From: Nakamurella aerolata
Lineage (GTDB): Bacteria > Actinomycetota > Actinomycetes > Mycobacteriales > Nakamurellaceae
Direction: 5' to 3'
Length of the DNA: 64,000 bases
NCBI RefSeq assembly: GCF_013002705.1
Contig: NZ_JABEND010000013.1
Span: forward strand, 1 to 64,000
Positions 54,298 through 63,824 of this stretch are shown here, in pieces. Each line of letters begins with the position of its first letter. Positions within the stretch are counted from its first letter, which is position 1. The position numbers and the translations under genes are program-made. Under the pieces are notes generated by a model. It saw nothing but the letters and a program-made list of their open reading frames with translations. It was not told the DNA's origin and did not search any database.

Positions 54298-56210
54298 GTG
54301 AGCCAGAACGATCCGGCTCGCTACGACTTTGTGGTGGTCGGGTCGGGCGCCGGTGGTGGCCCGCTGGCCGCGAACCTGGCGCTGGCGGGGTTCAGCGTGC
54401 TGGTGCTCGAGGCCGGCGGCGACCACAGCTGCCCGTACTACGAGATCCCGATCATGCAGGCGTATGCCAGCGAGGACGCCGACATGCGGTGGGACTTCTT
54501 CGTCCGGCACAGCGACGACGAGCCCACCCAGCGGGCCGACAGCAAGTTCCAGCCCGATCACGACGGGGTTTGGTACCCGCGCGGCAGCACTCTCGGTGGC
54601 AGCACCGCGATCAGCGCGATGGTCATCATCTACCCGCATGCCAGGGATTGGGACGATCTGGCCGAGCTGACCGGCGACCCGTCGTGGAACGCCGAGCACA
54701 TGCGCACGCTGTTCCACCGGCTCGAGGCCTGGCGCGGGGTGGACGCCGAACCGCTGCCCGGTGACGATGCCGCGACTCGTGACCGCAAGGCCGCCCACGG
54801 GCGCGACGGCTGGCTCGGCACCACCCGCGCCAACCCGAAAGTCGGTGGGCGGGAACCGATGTTTCTGGACATCATCGGTGCGATGGAGCGGACCAGCAGG
54901 GACCGCTTCGGCATCCCGGAACAGGTGTCGCTGCCGCGCGACCCGAACGCGGCCGACACTCCGCAGGACTACCAGGGCATGGCGTTCATCCCGGTGGCGG
55001 TGCGCGACGGGCACCGCAACGGCAGCCGGGAACGGCTGCAGCAGGTGGCGGCGCAGCACCCGGATCGGCTGCAGGTTCAGCTGGACGCCCTGGTCACCAG
55101 GGTGTTGTTCGACGGCGCCAGAGCGATCGGTGTCGAGTACCTCACCGGCGCCGGGCTGTACCGCGCCACCGCGGCGGACGCGCCCCATTCCGGCGACGCC
55201 GCAACGTCTTCCGGGCATCCCGCTGCACGGCAGGCCTATGCCGACAAGGAGGTGATTCTGGCAGGCGGCGCCTACAACACGCCGCAGCTGCTGATGTTGT
55301 CCGGCATCGGCCCGCGCGACGAACTTGACCGCCTCGGCATCGACACCCTGGTCGACGCTCCCGGGGTCGGCACCAACCTGCACGACCGCTACGAAATGGC
55401 CGTCGTGGCCGAAACCGACCGGGACTACCCGATTTTCGCCGGCTCGGCGCTTGATGTGCCGTCCGACCCGAACAGCTCGGATCCGCTGTTCGCCGAATGG
55501 CAGGACGACGCCGGCGGCCCGTACAGCACAACGGCTCGCTCGCCGCGATCATCGCCCGGTCGTCGGTGGCCGGAGCCGACAAAGCAGGTGCGGCGGACAA
55601 CTCTGGGCCCACCGCCTCCGACCTGATCATCTTCTCGCTGCCGATCGACTTTCACGGCTACTACCCCGGCTACTCCCACGACGCGGTGCGCGAACACAAC
55701 CGGCTGTCGGTGCTGGTCCTCAAGGGACACACCAACAATCGCGCAGGGACGGTGACGCTGGCGTCCGCCGACCCGCGCGACGTCCCGGTGATCCGATTCC
55801 GCTACTTCTCGGAGGGCTCAGACGGCTGGCAGGACGACCTTGAGGGCGTGGTCGACGGAATCGAGATCGCCCGCGACGTGATCGGGCATCTCACCGAGAT
55901 GAGCACGACGGAACTCATCCCGGGCGCGCAGGTCGACACCAGGGACAAGCTGAAAACCTTTGTACGGCAACAGGCGTGGGGGCACCACGCCTGCGGCACC
56001 GCGAAGATCGGCCGGGACGACGACCCGATGGCCGTGCTGGACGGTGACTTCCGCGTCCGTGGGGTGCAGAACCTGCGGGTGGTTGACGCCTCGGTGTTCC
56101 CCGACATTCCCGGTTTCTTCATCGCCTCGGCGGTGTACCTGATCAGCGAGAAGGCTTCGGACGCCATCGCTGCCGAGTACCGGGCCGCGCGCGCACCCGC
56201 TGGGAGGTAA
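54298..56210 (+). pseudogene. GMC-family FAD oxidoreductase, frameshifted
   Basis: A GMC oxidoreductase (choline/cholesterol oxidase superfamily). FAD motif: FVVVGSGAGGGPLAANLALAGFSVLVLEAG. Then GSTLGGSTAISAMVIIYPHARDWDDLAELTGD and GGAYNTPQLLMLSGIG (second GMC signature). The frame breaks near 55530 after GGPYST. One base over it continues NGSLAAIIARSSVAG... to HHACGTAKIG and NLRVVDASVFPDIPGFFIASAVYLISEKASD, the C-terminal signature with active-site His, ending at 56210. Losing one C from AGCACC-AACGG explains it. GTG at 54298 is the start. The substrate is unknown. Confidence 0.85.
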
Positions 56211-56267
56211 CGCTTCTCGGCGGCAGCGGCGACAAAGTAGCCGCGGCGGCAAGACGGCAGCCGCGGC

Positions 56268-56849
56268 TCAGCCGTAGGTGTCGCGTGGGCCTCGCCCGGG
56301 AATGTGCCGCGGCCCGAAACGCCACGACGGGGCGGCCGGGCCGGTGGCCTTGATGCGCTTGACGGCGCCGCGGCCGACAGCGTCGTTGATGGTGCCCAGC
56401 AGCTGTGGCGACAGCATGCGCAGCTGGGCGGCCCATGCCGTGGATTCGCAGCTGACGGTGAGTTCACCGTCGACCAGGTTGACCGGGGTGGCGTGCTCGG
56501 CAATGCCCGGCCCGACAATGTCGGCCCAGCGGCCCAGCAGGTTGGCTTTGGTGAGATCCGTTGCGGCGCCTGAGTTCTTGACGAATCCGCGCAGCGCAAG
56601 CCCGAGCGGTTGCGGATCGCGGCGATCGGGGCCGGCCGCAGCCCAGCGTTTGCGCCGCAGCCGGGCCTGCAGCCCGGCCGAGGTGCCGTCGCCGCGTGGC
56701 GACCTGGCCCGCGGCCCGCGCGCGGCCGCCCGTTCCATTGCCGCCTGCAACGCCCGCCGCGCCGGGTCCGACGGCCGCGGCGCCGATGCTGCGGTCTCCG
56801 GCCTCTTCTCGGATTCCCCGTCCGGCGTCGAGTTCTCCCGGTCACCCAT
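56268..56849 (-). CDS. dciA: DciA-type helicase-loader protein (DUF721)
   Basis: A 193-residue protein with a disordered basic N-terminus and a C-terminal DUF721 domain: LLGRWADIVGPGIAEHATPVNLVDGELTVSCESTAWAAQLRMLSPQLLGTINDAVG. DciA interacts with the DnaB helicase at replication start in bacteria lacking DnaC. In actinobacteria the gene lies between recF and gyrB; here recF is upstream with one small gene between, but gyrB is about 34 kb away. ATG at 56849 was chosen; two further copies of ATGGGTGATCGGC precede it. Confidence 0.88.
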   Translation of the reverse strand: MGDRENSTPDGESEKRPETAASAPRPSDPARRALQAAMERAAARGPRARSPRGDGTSAGLQARLRRKRWAAAGPDRRDPQPLGLALRGFVKNSGAATDLTKANLLGRWADIVGPGIAEHATPVNLVDGELTVSCESTAWAAQLRMLSPQLLGTINDAVGRGAVKRIKATGPAAPSWRFGPRHIPGRGPRDTYG

Positions 56850-56872
56850 GCCGATCACCCATGCCGATCACC
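56847..56872. repeat. 13-bp tandem duplication at the dciA start
   Basis: CATGCCGATCACC occurs twice in tandem (56847-56859, 56860-56872) and is followed by a third CATG. This gives three successive ATG codons on the minus strand at the dciA start. The stop of the upstream gene (repaired frame, 56868-56870) lies inside it. Confidence 0.7.
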
Positions 56873-57325
56873 CATGACGCGGCGACCAGGGACCGACGCC
56901 GCCGATCCGCTCGATCCGGTAGTGCACCAGTAGTCCGTCTGGGAAGTTCGGGTCGGGTGCTGGGTTGGGCGCCGGGAACTCGAAATCTGGCCCGACGTAA
57001 CGTTTCCAAGCTTGGTGAGCAGCTCGGGGGCGCCGCCTTCGGTGACGGTGGCGGTGGCCTTGAGCACCGCGTTGCGTTCCAGATAGCCGTGATCGGAGCC
57101 CGGCGCCGGGAACGACAGTGTGCAGCGCGGATCGCGGCGCAGGTTGCGCAGCTTGAGGTAGTCGCCCATGTGGGCGCTGACCAATTCGTCGCCGTCCCGA
57201 TCGATCCAGATGCTGCTGACCTGCGGGGAGCCGTCTTTGTTGATGGTGGCGAGCATGGTGACCGGCCCGGCGTCGATCACCTCGCGCAGCGAGGCCGGCA
57301 GCGACGGGGGCAGGTGCGGCGTCAT
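56868..57325 (-). pseudogene. Pyridoxamine-5'-phosphate-oxidase-fold (F420/FMN) protein, frameshifted
   Basis: A PPOX-class protein: LREVIDAGPVTMLATINKDGSPQVSSIWIDRDGDELVSAHMGDYLKLRNLRRDPRCTLSFPAPG, the flavin-binding split barrel. The frame breaks near 57005 after ELLTKLG. One base over it continues KRYVGPDFEFPAPNPAPDPNFPDGLLVHYRIERIGGVGPW, the standard ending of actinobacterial TIGR03618-like F420 enzymes, and stops at 56868-56870. One lost base in CTTGG-AAACG explains it. ATG at 57325 was taken; GTG at 57358 overlaps the recF stop. It lies between recF and dciA, an unusual position. Confidence 0.78.
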
Positions 57326-57354
57326 GCCGGAAATGCTACTGCCCGTCGGGACTT

Positions 57355-58650
57355 TCACCGCTGGTCGTCGGCAGTGGCGGAGGTCTCAGCGGACGGCCGC
57401 AGCACCGGGCCGACCGGCTGTTCCGAACCAGCACGCTCCGGATCAGCACGTGTCGGATCAGCGCGTCCGGCGTCACCGCCCTCATCGGCGGCAGGCGTCG
57501 ACTCACCCGGCTCCGGGTCGGCAACGGTGACGGTGCGGCCACCCAGCTCGGCGGGCACGTCGGAGGCGACGGCGGCGGTGATGAGCACCTGCTCGGCGTC
57601 GGCGACCAGCTGGGCCAGCCGGGCCCGGCGGCCGGTGTCCAGCTCGGCGAACACGTCGTCGAGAATCAGCACAGGGTCGACGCCGTCGCTGCGCAACAGC
57701 TCGAACGCGCCCAGCCGCAGCGCCAGCGCCAGCGACCACGACTCACCATGACTGGCGTAGCCCTTGGCCGGGCCGTCGCCGAGCAGCAGCTCCAGCTCGT
57801 CCCGGTGCGGCCCCACCACGGTGATACCGCGTTCCAGTTCCACCGGCCGGCGGCGGGAAATGCGTTGCAGCATCGCCGCTGTCAGCTCGTCGGCGCCGGG
57901 AGCGGCAGCCGCGTCCGGCGGCGCGGTCAGCTCCTCGAGCACCGACGACTGGTAGCGCAGATCGACCGGCTCGGACGCCGGCGCCAGATCGGCATAGGCG
58001 GCGACCACGTACGGACGCAACTGCTGCACCAGCCGCATCCGCTCGGCCATCAGCTGGCCGCCGACGGTGGCGAGTTGGGAGTCCCACACCTCAAGGGTGG
58101 CAAGGTCCGGCTGCCCGCCGGAGCGTCGCGCCGCCACCACCGACTTCAGCAAACTGTTGCGCTGCTTGAGGATTCGGTCGTAGTCGGACTTCACCCCGGC
58201 CAGCCGCGGCGCCCGCATGATCAACGTGTCGTCCAACAGCCGGCGGCGCTCGGACGGGTCGCCGCGCACCAGCGCCAGATCTTCCGGCGCGAACAACACG
58301 GTCCGCAGCACCCCGAGAACGTCCCGCACCCTGGTGACCGGCGCCCGGTTGATCCGGCCGCGGTTGGCCCGGCCGGCATTGATCTCCACCTCGACCAGCA
58401 GCTCCCGGCCGTCGGACACCACCGCCGCCCTGACGATGGCCTGCGCCGCGCCGCGCCGCACCAGCGCCTGGTCGGTGGACACCCGGTGCGAGCCCAGCGT
58501 CGCCAGATAGCCGACGGCCTCCACCAGGTTGGTCTTGCCGATGCCGTTGCGGCCGACGAGCACCGTCACCCCGGCGCCCAGCGGCAGCTCGGCCGTCGGC
58601 CACGACCGGTAGTCGGCGACGGACAGATGACGGACGAACACAGCGTCCAT
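57355..58650 (-). CDS. recF: DNA replication and repair protein RecF
   Basis: A 431-residue SMC-like ATPase that loads RecA at gaps. Walker [28 protein letters not shown]. Family motifs: [37 protein letters not shown] and the signature region [20 protein letters not shown]. Walker [25 protein letters not shown]. The C-terminal 60 residues are acidic and disordered. ATG at 58650 (MDAVFVRHL) is the usual start; the longer frame is not. dnaN, the normal upstream neighbour, is replaced by a SARP regulator. Confidence 0.95.
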   Translation of the reverse strand: MDAVFVRHLSVADYRSWPTAELPLGAGVTVLVGRNGIGKTNLVEAVGYLATLGSHRVSTDQALVRRGAAQAIVRAAVVSDGRELLVEVEINAGRANRGRINRAPVTRVRDVLGVLRTVLFAPEDLALVRGDPSERRRLLDDTLIMRAPRLAGVKSDYDRILKQRNSLLKSVVAARRSGGQPDLATLEVWDSQLATVGGQLMAERMRLVQQLRPYVVAAYADLAPASEPVDLRYQSSVLEELTAPPDAAAAPGADELTAAMLQRISRRRPVELERGITVVGPHRDELELLLGDGPAKGYASHGESWSLALALRLGAFELLRSDGVDPVLILDDVFAELDTGRRARLAQLVADAEQVLITAAVASDVPAELGGRTVTVADPEPGESTPAADEGGDAGRADPTRADPERAGSEQPVGPVLRPSAETSATADDQR

Positions 58651-58906
58651 CTTGGCGGATCGAATCGCTCGGCGACGGCCCCGGGGGCGACGCTCTCCGG
58701 CATCCCGGGTGACCCGACCCCGTACCAACACCGACGACTTGTCCGATTAAGTGACGGCGATGGCGGTGTCGCTGCGTGTACCCCGGCCTGGTACATATTC
58801 ACCCGAATTACCCTTGGATACCCCGACGCGGTGGTGCCGACGCTGGCACACTGAGTGCTGACCTAGGCCGGTTGGACGGACGCGCGGCGATCGGGGGCGA
58901 GCATTC

Positions 58907-61900
58907 GTGGCTCAGCGCAGGCTCTTGTTCACTGTGCTGGGGCCATTGCGGGTTTTCGACGGCTCGACCGAACTGGCTCTGCACGGCCAGAAGGAGCAAC
59001 GGGTGCTGGCCGCGCTGCTGGTGCAGGCCGGCCGATCGGTGCCGATGCATCGGCTGATCCGCTCGGTCTGGGACGAGGACCCACCCGTCACCGCCGATCA
59101 TCAGGTTCGCAAGGCCATCGCGCAGCTGCGGCAGCAGTTGGCCGGCGACCCGGACGTTGCCATCCGCACCGATTCCGCCGGTTATCGCCTCGAGTTGCCC
59201 GCCGAACGGTTGGACCTGCTGGTCTTCACCGCGGCGACGAAGGCCGCCCAGGATCCAGCGGATCCGGCCGGCGCCGCCGACCGGCTGCGGCAGGGTGTTG
59301 ATCAGTGGCACGGGCCCGCGCTGGCCGGGCTGGCGTCGACGGAATTGCAAGCGGCAGCCCAACATCTCGAGGAGCTGAGGCTGGCCGCGGTCGAACAGCT
59401 CGCCGATCTCGAGGTGACCCTGCAGCGCCCGGCGGCGGCGGTGCAACTGCTGTCCGGCTTGGTGGCCGAGCACCGCACCAGGGAATCCTTGGTGGCCAGG
59501 CTGATGCTGGCGCTCGACCGGTCCGGGCGCCCCTCGGATGCGCTGCGGCTGTACGACGGGTGCCGCCGGCTGCTCGACGACGAACTCGGCGTGTCCCCCG
59601 GCGCCGAGCTGGCCGGGATGTACCAGCGCATCCTCACCGCGGATCCCGGCTCGCCGGCTGCCGCGGAGCGCGATGCCGCGCAGCCGGCGGCCACCGGCCC
59701 CGATCCCGCCCCGGCCGTCACCGATTCCCGTCAAGGCGGCGGCGACGCATCCGCCCGCCCCGCGGCAACCGACAACCAGCAGGTAGTTGCCGGTCGGCGC
59801 CCCGACGAACGCCGCTCCCGGCTGGTGGTGCCGGTCGGTGGCGCGGTCGCCGCTACCCCGGGAGCCACCCCCATCCCGGCAGCGACACCGCCGGGCATGC
59901 CGCAGCCCGGCACGCCGCAGCCGCGGGCACTGCCACATCCCCGCGCCGGCGCGACACCCGACATCGCCACGGCGGGTGCGCAAGCGCCAGGACGTCACCC
60001 TGCCGCCGGGACCGGACCGCAGATGCTGTCGACGCTGCCGTACGACCTTCCGGACTTCACCGGCCGGGCACCGGAGCTGACCGCGCTGGAGATGCTGCTG
60101 CCGGAGCCCGACGTCCGGCGCACCACCATCGTGGTGTTGCAAGGCATGCCGGGCGTCGGCAAGACCGCCATGGCGGTGCATGCGGCACATCGATGGCGCT
60201 CGCGCTACCCCGACTGCCAGTTCTTTCTCGACCTGCACGGCCTGACCGAGGGGCGGGATCGGCTGGAGCCGGAGGAGGCACTTGACCGGCTGCTGCGCTG
60301 GATCGGCGTGCCCGGCAACCAGATTCCCAACCATCCCGACGAGCGCGCCGCGCTGTGGCGAGACGGCACGGCCGGCCTGAAGATGCTGCTGGTGCTCGAC
60401 AATGCGGTGGATTCGTCGCAGGTGCGGGCGCTGATTCCCGGGTCGGACGACGCCCTGGTGATCGCTACCAGCCGGGCCGGGCTGCCCGGTCTGGACGGCT
60501 CGGTTCCGCTGCTGCTCACCCCGCCGTCCGCCGAGGACGGCCAGGCCTTCTTGGCGGCAACCCTCGGTCGGGAGCGCCTCGACGCCGAACCCGGCATGGC
60601 GGACCGACTGCTGGAATGCTGCGGTCGACTGCCGCTCGCGGTGCGGATGGCGTCGGCCCGACTGCAGGCCCGCCCGCACTGGCAGCTGGCCAAGTTGGTG
60701 GACCGGCTGCGATCCGCGGAACGGCCGCACAAAGAACTGACGGTGGAGGGCCGCGGCGTCGACGCGGCGATCCGCTTGTCGTACAACGGGTTGAGCCCGC
60801 AGCAGCAGCGGTTCTTCCGCTTGCTGTGCCACGTCACCGACGAGACGTTCTCCCCCTACCTCGCCGCGGCCGCCGCCGGGCTGCCGACCGAGCAGGGTGA
60901 GGCGCTTCTGGAGCAACTGCTCGACGCCAGGATGATCGAGTCGCCGCGCCCGCAGCGCTACCAGTTGCACGATCTGATGCGCAGCTTCGGCGCCGACCTG
61001 ATCGACGCCGACGAGGCCGACACCGCCCAGCGGTGCTACCACGACGCGCTGCTCGCCGGCGTCCGCGCTGCCGCGGCCGCCCTGCAGCCGGATCGGGCGG
61101 CCATCGACCTTGACCTGAACGCGCCGGACGACGCGCCGACGTTCGACGGTGACGCCGCCGCCTACGCCTGGCTGGACGAGGAGTACCCGACCATCAGGGC
61201 GTCGGCGCTGCGCGCACCGGCGTTGGGTCTGCATCGCCACGCCATCGCCTATGCCAGGGAGTTGACCTACTACCTGCAGGTTCGCGGCGCCACCTCGACC
61301 CAACTGGCGCTGCTGTCGGCGGCGGTGGCCTCGGCCCAAGCGCTCGGCGACCGCGACGAAGAGCTGCGCGGCCGGATCAACCTGTTCCCGCCGCTGTGGG
61401 GATCCGGCGACATTCAGACGGCCAGGCGGCATGCGGAGCAGGCGCTGCAACTGTCGCGGGAGCTCGGCTCCCGACGCTGGGAAGGTGTCTGCCTTGCCAA
61501 TGTCGGGGTGGTGCTGCGCGGCGCCGGCCAGTTCCGCGACGCGATGCGCTACTTCCACCAGGCGCTGGCGATCCACCGAGAGGTGGGCAACAGCCGGCAG
61601 GAGAATTCGGTGCTGATCGCCATCAGCTTGGTCCTGACCGACCTTGGCGAGCACGCCCAGGCCCTGCGGACCGCGGCCGAAGTCGAGCAGCGGGTGCGGA
61701 ACCAGCCGAGCGTCAGCCGCCGGGTGATCCCGACCATCAACCTTGCGCAGTTGCAGGCGCGTCACGGTGACGCCGAGATCGCGACCGAGTTGTACGCATC
61801 GGCGCGCCGCAGCGCAGAGTCGATCGGCATGCCGCTGGCCACTGCGCTGATCGACATCGGCATGGCTGACCTGTTGGCCCGCAAGGGATTTGCCGACGAG

Positions 61901-62335
61901 CAGCACGCCGGCTGGCCCACCGCGGACGCCGGGCCGGTCGCTCCGGACGGATCGACAACCGATCTTGCCGCCGCCCTGCGGATGGCTCGGGCCGGTGCCC
62001 GATCGGCCGGGCAGCTGGGTGAACCGGGAGTAGAGGCGTCAGCGGCCAACACCCTCGGGCTGGTGCACTGGCGGCGCGGCGAATGGGAGCAGGCCGAGAC
62101 GGCCTACCGCTTGGCCGCCGAACTGGCGCCCCGCGCTCACGAGGTCGCCGAGCACCTCACCGCGCTCGTCGGGTTGGCGTTGGTGGCGCAGGTCCAGGGC
62201 GCCGACAGCACGGATCGGTGGGCGCAGGCGACGGCGCTGGCCGGGTCGTTGGACGGCGCCTACGCCGCCAGGATCGGGCGCTGCCGGCGCGCAGCCACCG
62301 GGCGGGTGGGCACGGCGGCTGACGTCACCACCTGA
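58907..62335 (+). CDS. SARP/AfsR-family regulator (BTAD, NB-ARC, TPR)
   Basis: A 1,142-residue regulator. An OmpR-type DNA-binding domain (LLFTVLGPLRVFDGSTELALHGQKEQRVLAALLVQAGRSVPMHRL; about residues 6-95) is followed by the BTAD helices (to about 245: LEELRLAAVEQLADLEVTL ... LDDELGVSPGAEL). An Ala/Pro/Gly linker to about 365 leads to an NB-ARC ATPase with Walker A GMPGVGKTAMAVHAAHRW (about 412). A TPR array (about 790-1080) includes GVCLANVGVVLRGAGQFRDAMRYFHQALAIHREVG. Such proteins activate secondary-metabolite or stress genes. GTG at 58907 starts it. The large antisense frame is a shadow. Confidence 0.92.
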   Translation: MAQRRLLFTVLGPLRVFDGSTELALHGQKEQRVLAALLVQAGRSVPMHRLIRSVWDEDPPVTADHQVRKAIAQLRQQLAGDPDVAIRTDSAGYRLELPAERLDLLVFTAATKAAQDPADPAGAADRLRQGVDQWHGPALAGLASTELQAAAQHLEELRLAAVEQLADLEVTLQRPAAAVQLLSGLVAEHRTRESLVARLMLALDRSGRPSDALRLYDGCRRLLDDELGVSPGAELAGMYQRILTADPGSPAAAERDAAQPAATGPDPAPAVTDSRQGGGDASARPAATDNQQVVAGRRPDERRSRLVVPVGGAVAATPGATPIPAATPPGMPQPGTPQPRALPHPRAGATPDIATAGAQAPGRHPAAGTGPQMLSTLPYDLPDFTGRAPELTALEMLLPEPDVRRTTIVVLQGMPGVGKTAMAVHAAHRWRSRYPDCQFFLDLHGLTEGRDRLEPEEALDRLLRWIGVPGNQIPNHPDERAALWRDGTAGLKMLLVLDNAVDSSQVRALIPGSDDALVIATSRAGLPGLDGSVPLLLTPPSAEDGQAFLAATLGRERLDAEPGMADRLLECCGRLPLAVRMASARLQARPHWQLAKLVDRLRSAERPHKELTVEGRGVDAAIRLSYNGLSPQQQRFFRLLCHVTDETFSPYLAAAAAGLPTEQGEALLEQLLDARMIESPRPQRYQLHDLMRSFGADLIDADEADTAQRCYHDALLAGVRAAAAALQPDRAAIDLDLNAPDDAPTFDGDAAAYAWLDEEYPTIRASALRAPALGLHRHAIAYARELTYYLQVRGATSTQLALLSAAVASAQALGDRDEELRGRINLFPPLWGSGDIQTARRHAEQALQLSRELGSRRWEGVCLANVGVVLRGAGQFRDAMRYFHQALAIHREVGNSRQENSVLIAISLVLTDLGEHAQALRTAAEVEQRVRNQPSVSRRVIPTINLAQLQARHGDAEIATELYASARRSAESIGMPLATALIDIGMADLLARKGFADEQHAGWPTADAGPVAPDGSTTDLAAALRMARAGARSAGQLGEPGVEASAANTLGLVHWRRGEWEQAETAYRLAAELAPRAHEVAEHLTALVGLALVAQVQGADSTDRWAQATALAGSLDGAYAARIGRCRRAATGRVGTAADVTT

Positions 62336-62339
62336 GCGG

Positions 62340-62564
62340 CTACTCCTCGACCGGGTCCAGGTGGCCGCCGCTGTCGGGTGTCGCAATGTGCGCCGCCGGG
62401 CCGCCGGACGCCACGCTGGTGACCACCGGTGCGGCCACGCCACCGCCGACCACCAGCGCCGCCACCGCGGCAACGACGGCTCGGCGGACGGTGCGCCGGG
62501 TTCGGCGCCCGCTCTGGATGGCGGGGGTTGCGGGTGCCGTGGCGACGGTGTCCTTCTCGTTCAT
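62340..62564 (-). CDS. Small membrane-anchored or exported peptide
   Basis: A 74-residue peptide. A polar N-terminus (MNEKDTVATAPATPAIQSG) and a basic stretch (RRTRRTVRR) precede one hydrophobic segment (AVVAAVAALVVGGGVAAPVVTSVA) and an acidic tail (GGPAAHIATPDSGGHLDPVEE). GACGGAAAC lies before the ATG at 62564. It could be a single-pass membrane protein or an exported peptide; no cysteine is present. It converges on the SARP gene with 4 bp between stops and diverges from the HprK-like gene, so it may be regulated with them. No family is recognised. Confidence 0.45.
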   Translation of the reverse strand: MNEKDTVATAPATPAIQSGRRTRRTVRRAVVAAVAALVVGGGVAAPVVTSVASGGPAAHIATPDSGGHLDPVEE

Positions 62565-62819
62565 GGTTGTTTCCGTCCCGTTGGAGTGACTGCGCAAGGA
62601 GCCGGCGGCGCGGCCCGAACAGCCGGCGCTGCTACCACCAGCGCCGAACCGCTCGTGGTGAACCGGACAGGTCGACCGGCCGCCGAAGACACCCACCATC
62701 CAGTCACGGCCGGATACCGGAACGTTCCCGCCGGCCCACCCGCGCCGGCCATGGATCGGTCGCCGGGAGCGGGATCGAACGGGGACCCAACCGGAACGAC
62801 CCGTCGGCACCCTGCTGGC

Positions 62820-63824
62820 ATGGATTCTGCTGACCTGAATTCAGCGGGCCGGGCGGCCACCGCGACAGCGTCCCCGCACGGACCAGCCGGCCACCGGCCT
62901 GCCGTCACCCGGATCGCCGCGTCGCCCGCCAGTCACCAACGCCGCACGCTGGAGTTCTTCACCCACACCTTCACCGTGGTCGGCGACGAGCTGCCCGACC
63001 TCGGCTTCCACTTCGGCCCGCATCTGGCCCGCACCCGCAGGGCTGATTTCCAGGTCGAGATCACCGGACCCGCCCTGCCCGGCCAGCGCGGCAGCTCCCG
63101 GGCACTGGAGCGGGAGGTCAGGGTGCGCCGGGCCGACGGCGTCAGCATGCTGCGCCGGCCGCTGGTCTCGTTACACCAGTTCCCGCCGGCGCTGCCGCCC
63201 TTTGCCGCGCTCGGCGACCGGTACGCGATCCGTCCGGCGACGGTGGTGCACCGCGGCCCGACGACGCTGGCCCTCACCGGCACCGACCCGTCCGAGTGTG
63301 CCGAGCTGGCGCTGGCGCTGTGCCGGCTGGGCTGGCGGCTGGTGTCCAGTCAACTGCTGGTGATCGACCGGCGGATCCGGCGGACGCTGGCGCTGCACAC
63401 CCCGTTGCGGTTGCGCGGTGCCGCCGCTGCGGACATCGCCGCCAGCACGCCGGACGACGCCGTGCAGACCTGCCAATCCGCGCTCACCGGGCCGACCCTG
63501 CTGGTTCGCCCTGAGGCGGTGGGCGCCATCGTCCCACTGCACGCCGAACTGCCGCTGCCGCTCGAGGTCAGGATCTGCCGCGGCCGAGCTGACCTTCCGC
63601 GGCTGCGCGGCCGCTGTGAACAACCGAGCGCGTTCTGGCCTCCGGAGGCCGCCGAGGTGGGCCGCGCGCTGAACCGGGTTTACCTGGAAATCCCCCGACC
63701 AGCGGCCGCCGACGAGGTGGCGCTCGAGATGCACCGGCAACTCAGCCGGCCGAACGCTGCGGAGCGGCTATGCCACGACGAACGAGCTACCGTGCCGGCA
63801 CCCCGTGCTGGATCGATTGCCTGA
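62820..63824 (+). CDS. Hypothetical protein with HPr-kinase-like fold but degenerate P-loop
   Basis: About 334 residues; the start is uncertain (ATG 62820 or 62751; neither has a good ribosome site). The middle reads AIRPATVVHRGPTTLALTGTDPSECAELALALCRLGWRLVSSQLLVIDRRIRRTLALHTPLRLRG. This follows the order of HprK-related kinases (P-loop, helix, GW-L-S-D strand, PLxLRG), but the GxSGxGKS P-loop is replaced by TGTDPSECAE, so ATP use is doubtful. The family call is tentative. Its 3' end overlaps the next gene by 55 bp, which is longer than usual. Confidence 0.45.
   Translation: MDSADLNSAGRAATATASPHGPAGHRPAVTRIAASPASHQRRTLEFFTHTFTVVGDELPDLGFHFGPHLARTRRADFQVEITGPALPGQRGSSRALEREVRVRRADGVSMLRRPLVSLHQFPPALPPFAALGDRYAIRPATVVHRGPTTLALTGTDPSECAELALALCRLGWRLVSSQLLVIDRRIRRTLALHTPLRLRGAAAADIAASTPDDAVQTCQSALTGPTLLVRPEAVGAIVPLHAELPLPLEVRICRGRADLPRLRGRCEQPSAFWPPEAAEVGRALNRVYLEIPRPAAADEVALEMHRQLSRPNAAERLCHDERATVPAPRAGSIA

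Noticed and set aside
58808-61906. 1,032-residue minus-strand open frame opposite the SARP gene
   Set aside because: Antisense to a protein with clear BTAD, NB-ARC and TPR motifs; composition is Arg/Gln/Gly-rich as expected for a shadow.
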